Assembly: GCF_020616555.1 (NCBI RefSeq)
Contig: NZ_CP085173.1
Location: forward strand, 6,526,001 to 6,590,000
Direction of reading: 5' to 3'
DNA from: Streptomyces longhuiensis
GTDB lineage: Bacteria; Actinomycetota; Actinomycetes; Streptomycetales; Streptomycetaceae
Length of the DNA stretch: 64,000 nt
Positions 27,959-35,996 of the stretch are shown piece after piece; the first letter of the stretch is position 1; each line of letters begins with the position of its first letter. The position numbers and the translations under genes are program-made. The notes beneath the pieces were generated by a model that was not told the DNA's origin, searched no databases, and worked only from the letters and a program-made list of their open reading frames with translations.

Positions 27959-28861
27959 TCAGAGCAGTGCGTCCACGGCGACACGCGTGATGTCGGCGGC
28001 GATCCGGTCCTCGCCCGGGGTGTCCGGGTCGAGCCGGGTCGTGTACACGGAGACGACCAGCGGAGCCCCGCCGCCCGGCGGCCAGGCCACGGCCACGTCG
28101 TTGACCCCGCCGTAGGCGGGCGACCCGGTCTTGTCGCCGACCCGCCAGCCCGGCGGCAGCCCCGCGCGGATCCGCTTGTCGCCGGTGGTGTTCTCCACCA
28201 GCCACCGGGTCAGCTGGCCGCGGTCGAGCGGGTGCAGGGCGTCGCCGAGGACCAGCGCGCGCAGGTCCTCGGTCATGGCGGCGGGCGTCGTGGTGTCCCG
28301 CCGGTCGCCGGGGAGGTTCGTGTTGAGGTCGGTCTCCCACCGGTCGAGCCGCGTCACGGAGTCGCCGAGCGAGCGGGCGAACGCGGTGACTCCGGAGGGG
28401 CCGCCGATCCGGCGCATCAGGAGATTGGCCGCGGTGTTGTCGCTGTACGTGATGGCGGCGTCGCACAACTCCCTCACCGTCATGCCGGTTTCGAGGTGCA
28501 GCTCGGTGCGGGGCGAGGCGGCCACGAGGTCGTCGCGTCCGTAGCGGATCAGTACGTCGAGCAGTCCGGGCTCCTGCTCGCGCGCCCTGTGCAGGATCGC
28601 CGAGGCGGCAAGCACCTTGAACGTCGAGGCGATCGCGAAGCGCTCGTGCGCGCGGTAGGCGAGGACGGCGCCGGTGCCGGTGTGCAGGGCGTGCACCCCG
28701 ATGCGGCCGGGGTAGCCCGCCTCCAGCTCGCGCAGCCGGCGCCGGGCGTCACCGCCGGCCTCGGGGGAGGGCGCCGCGCTCGCGGTGCCGGGCACGGAGA
28801 GGAGGACCGGCGCCAGGGCCGCGGCGCCGAGGAGGGTCCTGCGGGAGGTAGGTAAATTCAT
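27959..28861 (-). CDS. bla: Class A beta-lactamase, Tat-exported
   Basis: The 300-residue precursor has a twin-arginine signal (SRRTLLGAAALAPVLL). All class A motifs are present: Ser79-Thr-Phe-Lys82 (STFK), Ser140-Asp-Asn (YSDN), Glu176 in WETDLN and Lys244-Thr-Gly (KTGS). It should hydrolyse penicillins outside the cell. No BlaR/BlaI or LysR-type regulator is adjacent, so expression is probably constitutive or globally controlled. The next gene on the strand, a phospholipid acyltransferase, ends 86 nt upstream. Confidence 0.96.
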   Translation of the reverse strand: MNLPTSRRTLLGAAALAPVLLSVPGTASAAPSPEAGGDARRRLRELEAGYPGRIGVHALHTGTGAVLAYRAHERFAIASTFKVLAASAILHRAREQEPGLLDVLIRYGRDDLVAASPRTELHLETGMTVRELCDAAITYSDNTAANLLMRRIGGPSGVTAFARSLGDSVTRLDRWETDLNTNLPGDRRDTTTPAAMTEDLRALVLGDALHPLDRGQLTRWLVENTTGDKRIRAGLPPGWRVGDKTGSPAYGGVNDVAVAWPPGGGAPLVVSVYTTRLDPDTPGEDRIAADITRVAVDALL

Positions 28862-28947
28862 GATCTCGAAGGTACGTGAGCGCGGTCGGGGATGCCGGTG
28901 TCATCGCCTGGTTCGTGGCGCCGCGCGTCCCGCTGCGACCGGCCGCG

Positions 28948-30144
28948 TCAGCTCCAGCCCGCCACGATGAGCGAGAGGCCGACCGCGAAAGCGCCGCACA
29001 GCAGGCCCAGGTAGAGCCCGTAGAGCCGGCGCAGCCGGTGCACCAGGAAGCCGAACGCGCCGAACGCGAGCCCCACGGTGAGCGTGCGCGAACCGCGGGC
29101 ACGCGCCGACTCGGACAGCCAGTTTGAGACGGGGGCACCCGCGCGGCCCGCCTCCTTCACGTAGACCTTGAAAGGGATGCCGTTCCAGGGCTGGTGGCGT
29201 ACCGCCGACGCGCCCTCGACGGACAGTTGGTGACGGACCTCCGCCCGCATCCGGTCCGTCGTCAGGGGTGCGGGCAACGACACGCCCATGGAAGCCAGTT
29301 GGAGCGCGAGCAGGCCGCCCGCGAGGCTGCCCGCGAGCGCGGTGACGGACAGCTTCAGGGCCCGGCGCGGCACCGCCACGCACGCCACCGCGAGGAACAG
29401 CTCCGGCATCAGCGGCCAGCTCAGCGCCTCCGCGCACGCCCACGCGAAGGCCAGGAGCAGCCCGAGCCGTGCGCTGATCACGCGGGCCAGGACCTTGCGG
29501 ACGCGGGAGTCCCGCAGCGGCTCCGCGACCGTACGGTCATGCAGCGCCGCGACCGCCTCACGGGCCTCCTCCGGAGTCGCCGTGTACGGGAGCGGCTCGC
29601 CGATCCGCACCCGGACCAGGGACGGGCGCAGCCTGCCGTGCTTGGGCAGCAGCCGGTCGGTGCCCGCGATCCCGACCGGCACGACCGGCACGCGCGCGTG
29701 CTCCGCCAGGACCAGCGCGCCCCGGTGGAACGACCCCAGCTCACCCGTACGCGCGCGCGTGCCCTCGGGGAAGAGGACCACGGCGCGGCCCGCGCGCAGC
29801 GTGTCCGCCATGCCGAGCAGGTCGTCCATGCCCCCGCCCGAGCGCCGCACCGGGAACCCGGCGGCGAGGCGGCTGCAGATCCGGCTGCGCCAGGGCGAGG
29901 CGAACCAGTAGTCGGCCGCCGCACCGATCGCGGGCGCGTGCGACCCGTCGAGCGCGGCGAGCAGTGCCGCGGTGTCGGCGTGCGAGCTGTGGTTGGCGAC
30001 CACGACGCAGCCGCCGCGCGGGAGCCGGCCCCGGCGCTCCACACCGCCGGTGAGGGTGAGGACGAGCCACCACAAGGCGTGGCGAAGCCGGGCGGCCGCA
30101 CGGGTCGGGCGCACACGGGCCGCAGCGGTCACGGTCGTCGTCAC
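28948..30144 (-). CDS. PlsC-type lysophospholipid acyltransferase with extra membrane domain
   Basis: The 398-residue protein has an acyltransferase domain (about 1-215) with the HX4D motif His52-Ser-Ser-His-Ala-Asp57 and FPEGTR (125-130). A C-terminal region with several helices follows (AWACAEALSWPLMPELFLA and later GSLAGGLLALQLA) and resembles YqaA/VTT-type membrane proteins, so this looks like a fusion. It should acylate a lysophospholipid or related acceptor at the membrane. Start GTG 30144 overlaps the CdsA stop by 4 bp (GTGA). It is the last gene of a tightly coupled operon with CDP-lipid enzymes. Confidence 0.85.
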   Translation of the reverse strand: MTTTVTAAARVRPTRAAARLRHALWWLVLTLTGGVERRGRLPRGGCVVVANHSSHADTAALLAALDGSHAPAIGAAADYWFASPWRSRICSRLAAGFPVRRSGGGMDDLLGMADTLRAGRAVVLFPEGTRARTGELGSFHRGALVLAEHARVPVVPVGIAGTDRLLPKHGRLRPSLVRVRIGEPLPYTATPEEAREAVAALHDRTVAEPLRDSRVRKVLARVISARLGLLLAFAWACAEALSWPLMPELFLAVACVAVPRRALKLSVTALAGSLAGGLLALQLASMGVSLPAPLTTDRMRAEVRHQLSVEGASAVRHQPWNGIPFKVYVKEAGRAGAPVSNWLSESARARGSRTLTVGLAFGAFGFLVHRLRRLYGLYLGLLCGAFAVGLSLIVAGWS

Positions 30145-30995
30145 AGGGTCACCACCATCACGAGGAGCAGGGCCACGAGGAGTGAGTCGATACGGTCGAG
30201 GAGCCCGCCGAAGCCCGGCAGCCAGCTGCCCGCGTCCTTCACGCCCGCCTCGCGCTTCACCATCGACTCGACGAGATCGCCGAGGACGCAGCCGGCCAGG
30301 ACGGCCGCCCACAGGACCGGCGTGAACGCGCCGACTGCCGCGAGCGCGGCGGCAGTTGCCGCAGCGGCGCCGACCACACCCGCCCACGTCTTGTTGGGGG
30401 ACAGCGGCGAGAGGCGCCGCGCGAGCGGCCCTCGCCGGCCGAGCGCCGTACCGCCGCACCACGCGCCCACGTCGCCGAAGGCCACCGCGACGCCCACCGC
30501 GAGCGCCGTGTCGCCGAGCAGCACCAGGCCGCTGAGCGACACCGGGATCCACAGGAGACCGAAGAGCGTGCGCGACGCGCGCGTGAAGCCCTGCTCGGCG
30601 TCGCCCGCGCAGACCGCCGCGAGGACGGCGAGGACGAGCAGCGCTCCCGTCGTACGGGGGTCGGGCCCCGCAAGTGCCGCTCCGGGTACGGCGATTGCCG
30701 CGGCGACCAGTACGGCCCGCTCGGCGCGGGGCAGGCCGGCCATCCGCGCGTACTCACCCACGGCGACCACGCCGAGCCCGGCCGCGAGCACGAACGCGCC
30801 CGCGCGGCCCACGAAGAAGGCCCCGATGAACAGCGGCGCGGACAGTGCCCAGGTCCGCCACCGCCTGCGCAGCTCGGCCCGCATCCGTACCCGGGACGGC
30901 AGAGAGGCGACGGCGACACCACCCGCCCCGAGGACCCCGGCCACGACCGGCACGGCCCGCCCGGCCACCTCTCCGGCGACGAACACGGCGCTCAT
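30141..30995 (-). CDS. cdsA: Phosphatidate cytidylyltransferase (CDP-diacylglycerol synthase)
   Basis: The 284-residue, multi-helix protein activates phosphatidic acid with CTP to CDP-diacylglycerol. The C-terminal signature is recognisable (SPNKTWAG, SMVKREAGVKDAG, GGLLDRIDS), but the usual histidine in the signature's GHGG is Phe (LPGFGGLLDRID). This is a second-type CdsA and may have a specialised role. ATG 30995 overlaps the preceding CDP-alcohol phosphatidyltransferase stop by 4 bp, and its own stop overlaps the acyltransferase start. Confidence 0.88.
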   Translation of the reverse strand: MSAVFVAGEVAGRAVPVVAGVLGAGGVAVASLPSRVRMRAELRRRWRTWALSAPLFIGAFFVGRAGAFVLAAGLGVVAVGEYARMAGLPRAERAVLVAAAIAVPGAALAGPDPRTTGALLVLAVLAAVCAGDAEQGFTRASRTLFGLLWIPVSLSGLVLLGDTALAVGVAVAFGDVGAWCGGTALGRRGPLARRLSPLSPNKTWAGVVGAAAATAAALAAVGAFTPVLWAAVLAGCVLGDLVESMVKREAGVKDAGSWLPGFGGLLDRIDSLLVALLLVMVVTL

Positions 30996-31885
30996 CGGGT
31001 GCCCCGCAGCTGCGTGCCGTGGTCCGCGGGGGACTGCGAGCGGGTGTGCGTGATGCCGCCGGACACCTCGCCGGTGTCGAGCGGGAGGCCTCGGCGGGCG
31101 GGCTTCGGGGGGAGAGGGCTCGGCCTGGGGGAGGGGGCCGGGGCCGGACGGCGACCGGTGGCCGGGGACGCGGGCTCCGCCACCCGTGCCACAGGCTTCT
31201 CGCTCGCCACAGCCCTCTCCGTAGCCGCATCGCTCTCTGTAGCCATGCCCCTCTCCCCATCCGCAGTCCGCTCGATGGCCACAGCAGCCGCGGCAGCCAC
31301 AGCCGCCTCAGGCTTCCCAAGCGCCCTCCACACCCACACCGCCCGCACCACCGCTGTCACCGCGGATCCCGCCGCGACGACCGCGAGCACCGGTACCGCC
31401 CAGCCCGAGGCCGCGGCCACGACCGCGAGGAGGCAGCGCTCCGTCTTGCCGACCGGGCCGCCGTTGCGCCGGGGCGCGCCCGCCGCCGCGCCCGCCAGCG
31501 AGACCCAGGAAGGGAGCGTCGCCGCGAACGCCGCCGCGGCCACCAGCCACAGCGGTGCCAGCGGCAGGAAACCCGCGATGACGAGCAGGTCGGCCGCGCG
31601 GTCACCCAGCTCGTTCAGGAGCGCGCCGCGCCGCGTCGTGCGGCCGGTGTCGCGGGCGAGCGCGCCGTCCAGGTTCGCGAAGGCGAGCCGCCCCGCGAGC
31701 AGCACCGCCACGGGAAGCGCGGCCGACGGCGCCGGCAGCCACGCGAGCGCCGCCGCCGCGCCCGCGGCGCACACGACACCGGCCGCCGTCAGGGCGTCGG
31801 GCGAGACCTGCCGGGAGGCGAGCGCGCGACGCAGGCCGGAGAGCCGGTCCGCGTACCAGGGCTTGAGAGCGTAGAGGCCGTTCAT
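30992..31885 (-). CDS. CDP-alcohol phosphatidyltransferase-like protein with variant signature
   Basis: From ATG 31885 the product is 297 residues, with several membrane helices and a Pro/Ala/Arg-rich disordered tail of about 90 residues. The signature reads ANLDGALAR, eight residues, then GALLNELGDRAAD. Compared with DxxDGxxAR-x8-GxxxDxxxD, the first Asp is Ala and the third is Asn, though nearby Asp residues remain. It may transfer a phosphatidyl group or be a divergent subfamily. The frame extends to GTG 31927, but neither start has a ribosome site. It heads the three-gene lipid operon. Confidence 0.8.
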   Translation of the reverse strand: MNGLYALKPWYADRLSGLRRALASRQVSPDALTAAGVVCAAGAAAALAWLPAPSAALPVAVLLAGRLAFANLDGALARDTGRTTRRGALLNELGDRAADLLVIAGFLPLAPLWLVAAAAFAATLPSWVSLAGAAAGAPRRNGGPVGKTERCLLAVVAAASGWAVPVLAVVAAGSAVTAVVRAVWVWRALGKPEAAVAAAAAVAIERTADGERGMATESDAATERAVASEKPVARVAEPASPATGRRPAPAPSPRPSPLPPKPARRGLPLDTGEVSGGITHTRSQSPADHGTQLRGTR

Positions 31886-31928
31886 GAGGACGACTGTGCC
31901 GCCGCGGACGCGGCGTGAAATCGGCACG

Positions 31929-31953
31929 CGTACTCAAATGGCGCGTGAGTACG
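31929..31953. promoter_or_regulatory. Inverted repeat in the divergent lipid-operon/acetyltransferase region
   Basis: CGTACTCA (31929-31936) and TGAGTACG (31946-31953) are perfect 8-bp arms with a 9-bp spacer. The repeat overlaps ATG 31938, so it is either an operator near leaderless starts or evidence that the acetyltransferase starts at GTG 31962. Confidence 0.45.
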
Positions 31954-32498
31954 GTGTCCCGGTGACCACACTGAGCACCGCACACACCGCCGACCTCACG
32001 CGAGCCGAACTCCGGTGCGTGCGCGCCCTGTTGGACGACGCCTTCGACGGCGGCTTCAGCGGCGACGACTGGGACCACACCGTCGGCGGCGTGCACGCCC
32101 TCGTGCGCGACGGCGCCGGTGACCTCGTCGCGCACGGCTCCGTGGTGCAGCGCCGGGTCGCGCACGCGGGCCGCTCGCTGCGCACCGGCTACGTCGAGGG
32201 CGTCGCCGTCCGCGCCGACGCGCGCAGGAGCGGTCTGGGCGGGCAGGTCATGGCGGCCCTGGAGCGGGTGATCGACGCCGCCTACGAACTGGGCGCGCTG
32301 TCGGCGTCGCCCGACGGGGCCGGGCTCTACCGGGTGCGCGGCTGGGAACAGTGGCAGGGCGCTTTCGCCGCGTACGGCCCCGACGGGCCGGTGCCGCTGC
32401 CGGACGACGAGAGCGCGCCGTACCTGCGCCGCGTCGGCGCCGCACTCGACCCGGCCCAGGCGCTCCTCTTCGACTGGCGGGGCGGCGACATCCTCTGA
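31938..32498 (+). CDS. GNAT acetyltransferase of the aminoglycoside 2'-N-acetyltransferase (AAC(2')-I) type
   Basis: The 186-residue product (178 if GTG 31962 is used) matches mycobacterial AAC(2')-Ic motifs from memory: DWDHTVGGVHALV, YVEGVAVRADARRSGLG (acetyl-CoA binding), ELGALSAS, LYRVRGW and the C-terminal DWRGGDIL. It should acetylate aminoglycosides at the 2' amine in the cytoplasm. Chromosomal AAC(2') enzymes may have housekeeping roles. It diverges from the lipid operon across a dyad. The frame continues upstream to 31884 without support. Confidence 0.88.
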   Translation: MAREYGVPVTTLSTAHTADLTRAELRCVRALLDDAFDGGFSGDDWDHTVGGVHALVRDGAGDLVAHGSVVQRRVAHAGRSLRTGYVEGVAVRADARRSGLGGQVMAALERVIDAAYELGALSASPDGAGLYRVRGWEQWQGAFAAYGPDGPVPLPDDESAPYLRRVGAALDPAQALLFDWRGGDIL

Positions 32499-32749
32499 GC
32501 CCGGGCCGCGGCTGACCCCGGCGTGAAGTCGCAGGTCGCCGTGACTCCCGTCTCAGATAGTAGGAAGTCCGAGTAATTGTGGAGACAGAAGCGGGCTCCT
32601 CGCTTAGCTTGGTAGGAGCCGAACGTCTCGCTCGATCCAGCGAATGGCGGTCGTGAGCTGAGCAGAAGGCAGGCAACCCCTGCGGCTCCAGGCTCCCCGC
32701 CTCTTCCGGCGCCTCGAAATCCCAAGTGATCTCAAGGAGTCGATCTCTC
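32499..32749 (+). promoter_or_regulatory. Leader region with hairpin before the 46-residue gene
   Basis: About 250 nt of non-coding sequence. It contains a perfect inverted repeat GGCTCCT (32594-32600) and AGGAGCC (32614-32620) with a 13-nt loop, and a wider GTCTC/GAGAC pair. The long leader for such a short ORF could carry RNA-level control; no known riboswitch class was recognised. Confidence 0.4.
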
Positions 32750-32890
32750 ATGGCCACAGCGACGCCCGTCCGCCGCCGAGTCCGTCACACATCGCCGTCC
32801 GATTCAGACCGCAAGAACGCCGCCGCCGCCCTGCAGCGAGCCCTCGACCGCAGGGACAACGGCGGCGAGACGGGGCACGAGAGCCGTTAG
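32750..32890 (+). CDS. 46-residue basic protein
   Basis: ATG 32750 follows AAGGAG with 10-nt spacing. The peptide begins MATATPVRRRVRHTSPSDSD and continues with a predicted helix (KNAAAALQRALDRRDN) and a polar tail. Basic N-terminus, no signal peptide. It is convergent with the phosphatase gene, whose stop lies 12 bp beyond. Function unknown; it might bind nucleic acid given its charge, but that is a guess. Confidence 0.55.
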   Translation: MATATPVRRRVRHTSPSDSDRKNAAAALQRALDRRDNGGETGHESR

Positions 32891-32902
32891 GGCCCCCGGC
32901 CC

Positions 32903-34501
32903 CTACGGCTGTGTGCCGCGCCTGATCTCGAAGTAGTCGATGCGCTCGCCGCTCTCGGCCAGTGCGGAGACCTTCAGTGTCGGTGTCACGCCCGCCCCGC
33001 CGGTCTCCGCCTCCACCGCGAGGAACGAGAAGCCGGTGTACCGCACCCGGGACCACTCCACGGTGTCCGGGTCCGGCAGGCGTGACTTCGTCCAGTGGAA
33101 CGTCACGATCGACTCGCGGTCGTGGACATGCCCCTCGTAGCTGTCCTCGACCCCGATGCCGAACCCGTAGAGGTCCTTGCCGGCGCCGCCCGCGGTGACG
33201 TACACGATGCCGTCGCGCGTCGGATCGGTCGACGCGCCGACCGGCACCGGCTTGCCCACCTCTCCGTCCTTGATGGCGTCCGTGCGCTCGTAGACGTGGT
33301 TGTGCCCGTTGATCACCAGGTCCACCTGGTGCTCGGCGAAAAGCGGCACCCACGCGGCGCGCACCCCGCCGTCGGAGGCGTGCGTCGACGTCGAGTACGC
33401 GCAGTGGTGGAAGAAGACCACCACGAAGTCGATGTCCTTACGCGCGCGAAGCTCGCCGAGCCGCCCGGCCAGCCACGCGGTCTGCTTCCCGTCCGTGTAG
33501 CCCTTGTTGGCGGGAATTTCGTACGAGACGTCGTTCGCGTCGAGCGCGACAACACCGACGTTCCCGTACACGAAGGAGTAGGCGCCCGGCGCGTTCCGCG
33601 GGTCCGGGCCGTTGTCCGGCAGGGTCCAGCGGGCCGACTGGCCGCCGTACCCGTCGGGGGAGTACCAGGCCTCCATGTCGTGGTTGCCGGTCGTCACCAT
33701 CCACGGCACCGACTTCGCGACCGACTCCGTCTGCGCGAGGAACTGGTCCCACACGCGCGCGTCGTAGGTGTCCGACTCCTTGCCGTGCCCGCTGCTGTCG
33801 GCGTAGCAGATGTCGCCCGCGTGCAGATGGAACGAGGGGTTCTGGCCCAGGATCAACTGGTCGTTGGCGAGCGCGTCATAGCTGACGCCCTGGTCGCCGA
33901 AGGCCGTGAAGACGAACTTCTCCGCCTTCGCCGGAGCCGTGCGGAACGAGCCGATCGTCGCGATGCGCTCCGCGGACGCCGGGTCGAAGCCGTCGTGGCC
34001 CACTCCGTAGTAGTACGTCGTCCCGGGCGTCAGACCGTCCAGGGCCGCGTGCAGATAGAGCTGCTCGACCGCCGGGAGCTTCTTCGACAGGCTCGGGGTG
34101 TGCAGCGCGCGCACCTCCGCCTCGATCTTCCGGCTGAGGTCCCAGGGCTTGAGACCCACCCGTACGAACGGCTTGCGCACCGCGAACGGCACCTGCCAGG
34201 AGATCCGCATCTGCGTCTTCGGGTCGGCGCCGAAGGCCAGATGGCGGGCGAAGGGCGCGACGAGGGAGCCGTCGACCTGCACGGCCGCCGAGCGGACGGG
34301 AACGGCGGGCGAGGTGGCGGCGGAGGGCGCCGCGTACGCCGAGGAGGCCGAGCCGCCCAGGAGGGTCAGACCGCCCAGGCTCGCCGCGGTCCCGGTCAGC
34401 GCGCGCCGTCTGCTGAACCGGGCCCGCAGGTACTCGTGCTGCTCCGGCATGCTCAGACGGCGGGCCAGCTGCTCGGGAATGCCGACGTTTGGTGTGTCCA
34501 T
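32903..34501 (-). CDS. Secreted purple-acid-phosphatase-type metallophosphoesterase
   Basis: The 532-residue precursor has a Tat signal (SRRRALTGTAASLGGLTLL), an N-terminal fibronectin-like domain (about 75-190, QMRISWQVPF) and a calcineurin-type metallophosphatase domain. The five metal motifs are present: FTAFGDQG, HAGDICYAD, TTGNHDMEA, FFHHCAY and NGHNHVYERT. It should release phosphate from organic esters outside the cell. The start ATG is part of a perfect hairpin (34501-34518), and a PHO-box-like sequence lies upstream, consistent with phosphate control. Diverges from leuB. Confidence 0.93.
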   Translation of the reverse strand: MDTPNVGIPEQLARRLSMPEQHEYLRARFSRRRALTGTAASLGGLTLLGGSASSAYAAPSAATSPAVPVRSAAVQVDGSLVAPFARHLAFGADPKTQMRISWQVPFAVRKPFVRVGLKPWDLSRKIEAEVRALHTPSLSKKLPAVEQLYLHAALDGLTPGTTYYYGVGHDGFDPASAERIATIGSFRTAPAKAEKFVFTAFGDQGVSYDALANDQLILGQNPSFHLHAGDICYADSSGHGKESDTYDARVWDQFLAQTESVAKSVPWMVTTGNHDMEAWYSPDGYGGQSARWTLPDNGPDPRNAPGAYSFVYGNVGVVALDANDVSYEIPANKGYTDGKQTAWLAGRLGELRARKDIDFVVVFFHHCAYSTSTHASDGGVRAAWVPLFAEHQVDLVINGHNHVYERTDAIKDGEVGKPVPVGASTDPTRDGIVYVTAGGAGKDLYGFGIGVEDSYEGHVHDRESIVTFHWTKSRLPDPDTVEWSRVRYTGFSFLAVEAETGGAGVTPTLKVSALAESGERIDYFEIRRGTQP

Positions 34502-34518
34502 GGGAAGAAAACTTCCCA
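34501..34518 (-). promoter_or_regulatory. Hairpin overlapping the phosphatase start codon
   Basis: TGGGAAG and CTTCCCA form a perfect 7-bp stem with a four-base loop. On the mRNA it covers the Shine-Dalgarno-like GGGAAG and the A of the AUG, so it could restrict translation or act as a DNA operator. Confidence 0.5.
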
Positions 34519-34542
34519 GTAACAACCAACAAGGGCCATACC

Positions 34543-34564
34543 TGCGGGTGAACAGATATCGACC
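34543..34564 (-). promoter_or_regulatory. PHO-box-like direct repeat (candidate PhoP site)
   Basis: On the minus strand GGTCGATATCT is followed by GTTCACCCGCA. The second 11-mer is a strong match to the Streptomyces PHO-box unit (GTTCA-pyrimidines); the first is weak. It lies about 42 nt before the phosphatase start. Confidence 0.4.
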
Positions 34565-34609
34565 GCGCGGCGGCCCGTACGGCAGACCCCGGGGCGGCCC
34601 GCACCACGT

Positions 34610-34628
34610 CTGTCCGAATGGCGGACAG
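34610..34628. promoter_or_regulatory. Dyad upstream of leuB
   Basis: CTGTCCG (34610-34616) and CGGACAG (34622-34628) flank AATGG. It lies 40 nt before the leuB start, between divergent leuB and phosphatase genes; the bound factor is unknown. Confidence 0.4.
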
Positions 34629-34667
34629 CGAGTGTCATCCCATGGGACGCCGAAGTAGGGTGCCCGT

Positions 34668-35717
34668 ATGTCGGCTAGCTCTCGCATCCTCAATCTCGCA
34701 GTGATCCCCGGTGACGGCATCGGCCAGGAGGTCGTGGCCCAGGGGCTCAAGGTCCTCGGCGCCGTCCTCCCGCAGGATGTGAAGCTGGAGACCAAGGAAT
34801 ACGACTTCGGCGCCAGGCGCTACCACGCGACCGGTGAGACCCTCACCGACGCCGATGTCGAGGCGCTCAAGCAGCACGACGCCATCCTGCTCGGCGCGAT
34901 CGGCGACCCCTCGGTCCCGTCCGGCGTCCTCGAGCGCGGCTTCCTGCTCAAGCTCCGCTTCCTCTTCGACCACCACGTCAACCTCCGCCCGAGCAAGCTG
35001 CTCCCGGGTGTGGCGACGCCCCTCAAGGGCCAGCCGGAGATCGACTTCATCGTGGTCCGCGAGGGCACCGAGGGTCCGTACACGGGCAACGGCGGATCGA
35101 TCCGCACCGGCACCCCGCACGAGGTCGCCACCGAGGTCTCCGTCAACACGGCGTTCGGTGTCGAGCGGGTGGTCCGTGACGCCTTCGCCCGCGCCCAGGC
35201 CCGCCCCCGCAAGAAGCTCACGCTGGTCCACAAGAACAACGTGCTGTCCTTCGCGGGCCACCTCTGGACGAACATCTTCAACAAGGTGGCCACGGAGTTC
35301 CCCGAGGTCACCACGGACTACCTGCACGTGGACGCGGCGACGATCTTCCTCGTCACCGACCCCGAGCGCTTCGACGTGATCGTCACCGACAACCTCTTCG
35401 GCGACATCATCACCGACCTCGCCGCCGCCGTCTCCGGCGGTATCGGCGTCGCGGCCTCCGGGAACATCAACCCGTCCCGCGAGTTCCCGTCGATGTTCGA
35501 GCCGGTCCACGGCTCGGCCCCCGACATCGCCGGCCAGGCCAAGGCCGACCCCACGGCCACGGTCCTGTCCGTGGCGCTCCTGCTGCGTCACCTCGGTTAC
35601 GAGGCCGAGGCCGCCCGCATCGAGGACGCCGTCTCCGCCGACCTGGCCGAGCGCGGCACCAGCGTGCGGTCGACCGACGAGATCGGCGACGCGCTCGCCG
35701 GACGAGTAGCCGGCTGA
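34668..35717 (+). CDS. leuB: 3-isopropylmalate dehydrogenase
   Basis: The 349-residue NAD-dependent enzyme oxidises and decarboxylates 3-isopropylmalate in leucine synthesis. It shows [26 protein letters not shown], the Arg/Tyr substrate motif [12 protein letters not shown], the catalytic Lys region [11 protein letters not shown], metal-binding Asp in [10 protein letters not shown] and the NAD motif [13 protein letters not shown]. Full length. Start ATG 34668; GTAGGG 7 nt upstream may serve as ribosome site, or, since TAGGGT also resembles a -10 box, the mRNA may be leaderless. It is followed by a hairpin and then ilvE. Confidence 0.97.
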   Translation: MSASSRILNLAVIPGDGIGQEVVAQGLKVLGAVLPQDVKLETKEYDFGARRYHATGETLTDADVEALKQHDAILLGAIGDPSVPSGVLERGFLLKLRFLFDHHVNLRPSKLLPGVATPLKGQPEIDFIVVREGTEGPYTGNGGSIRTGTPHEVATEVSVNTAFGVERVVRDAFARAQARPRKKLTLVHKNNVLSFAGHLWTNIFNKVATEFPEVTTDYLHVDAATIFLVTDPERFDVIVTDNLFGDIITDLAAAVSGGIGVAASGNINPSREFPSMFEPVHGSAPDIAGQAKADPTATVLSVALLLRHLGYEAEAARIEDAVSADLAERGTSVRSTDEIGDALAGRVAG

Positions 35718-35743
35718 CCCGCCGCTCTTAATGCACTTAAGCA

Positions 35744-35772
35744 GCCGCCGGGTCGCATCCGCACCCGGCGGC
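35744..35772 (+). terminator. Terminator hairpin after leuB
   Basis: GCCGCCGGGT (35744-35753) pairs perfectly with ACCCGGCGGC (35763-35772) around a 9-nt loop, 27 nt after the leuB stop. ilvE is therefore probably transcribed separately. Confidence 0.7.
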
Positions 35773-35858
35773 TTCACCTTTGCGGTCCCCGGGTGCCACC
35801 ATCAACCCCAGGGCCGCACCTCACGCACGACCCGTACGGGCCGTTTTCGTCCATCGGA

Positions 35859-35885
35859 CCCCACGCGCGATAATCGAACGTGGGG
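35859..35885 (+). promoter_or_regulatory. ilvE promoter dyad with -10 in its centre
   Basis: CCCCACG (35859-35865) and CGTGGGG (35879-35885) are perfect 7-bp arms around 13 bp that contain GATAAT (35869-35874), a good -10 box. A repressor bound here would occlude the promoter. The -35 is not clear, and the ilvE start lies 112 nt downstream. Confidence 0.5.
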
Positions 35886-35996
35886 CCGCGGTGAACGCAA
35901 AAGCTCGGACGACCAAGTAGTTGGGGAGTTCGCGCTTCCAGCTGCGCGAGCGTGAAAAGCGGTCCGTCACACACAACCGGTGAAGGACACGCAACC

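Noticed and set aside
30992..31927. GTG 31927 as start of the CDP-alcohol transferase
   Set aside because: The additional 14 residues are Arg-rich and untypical, and the divergent dyad would lie across the start; ATG 31885 begins the conserved part, although neither has a ribosome site.
35731..35955. 74-residue ORF between leuB and ilvE as a leader peptide
   Set aside because: It has no run of branched-chain codons or ribosome site and its start contains the leuB terminator hairpin.
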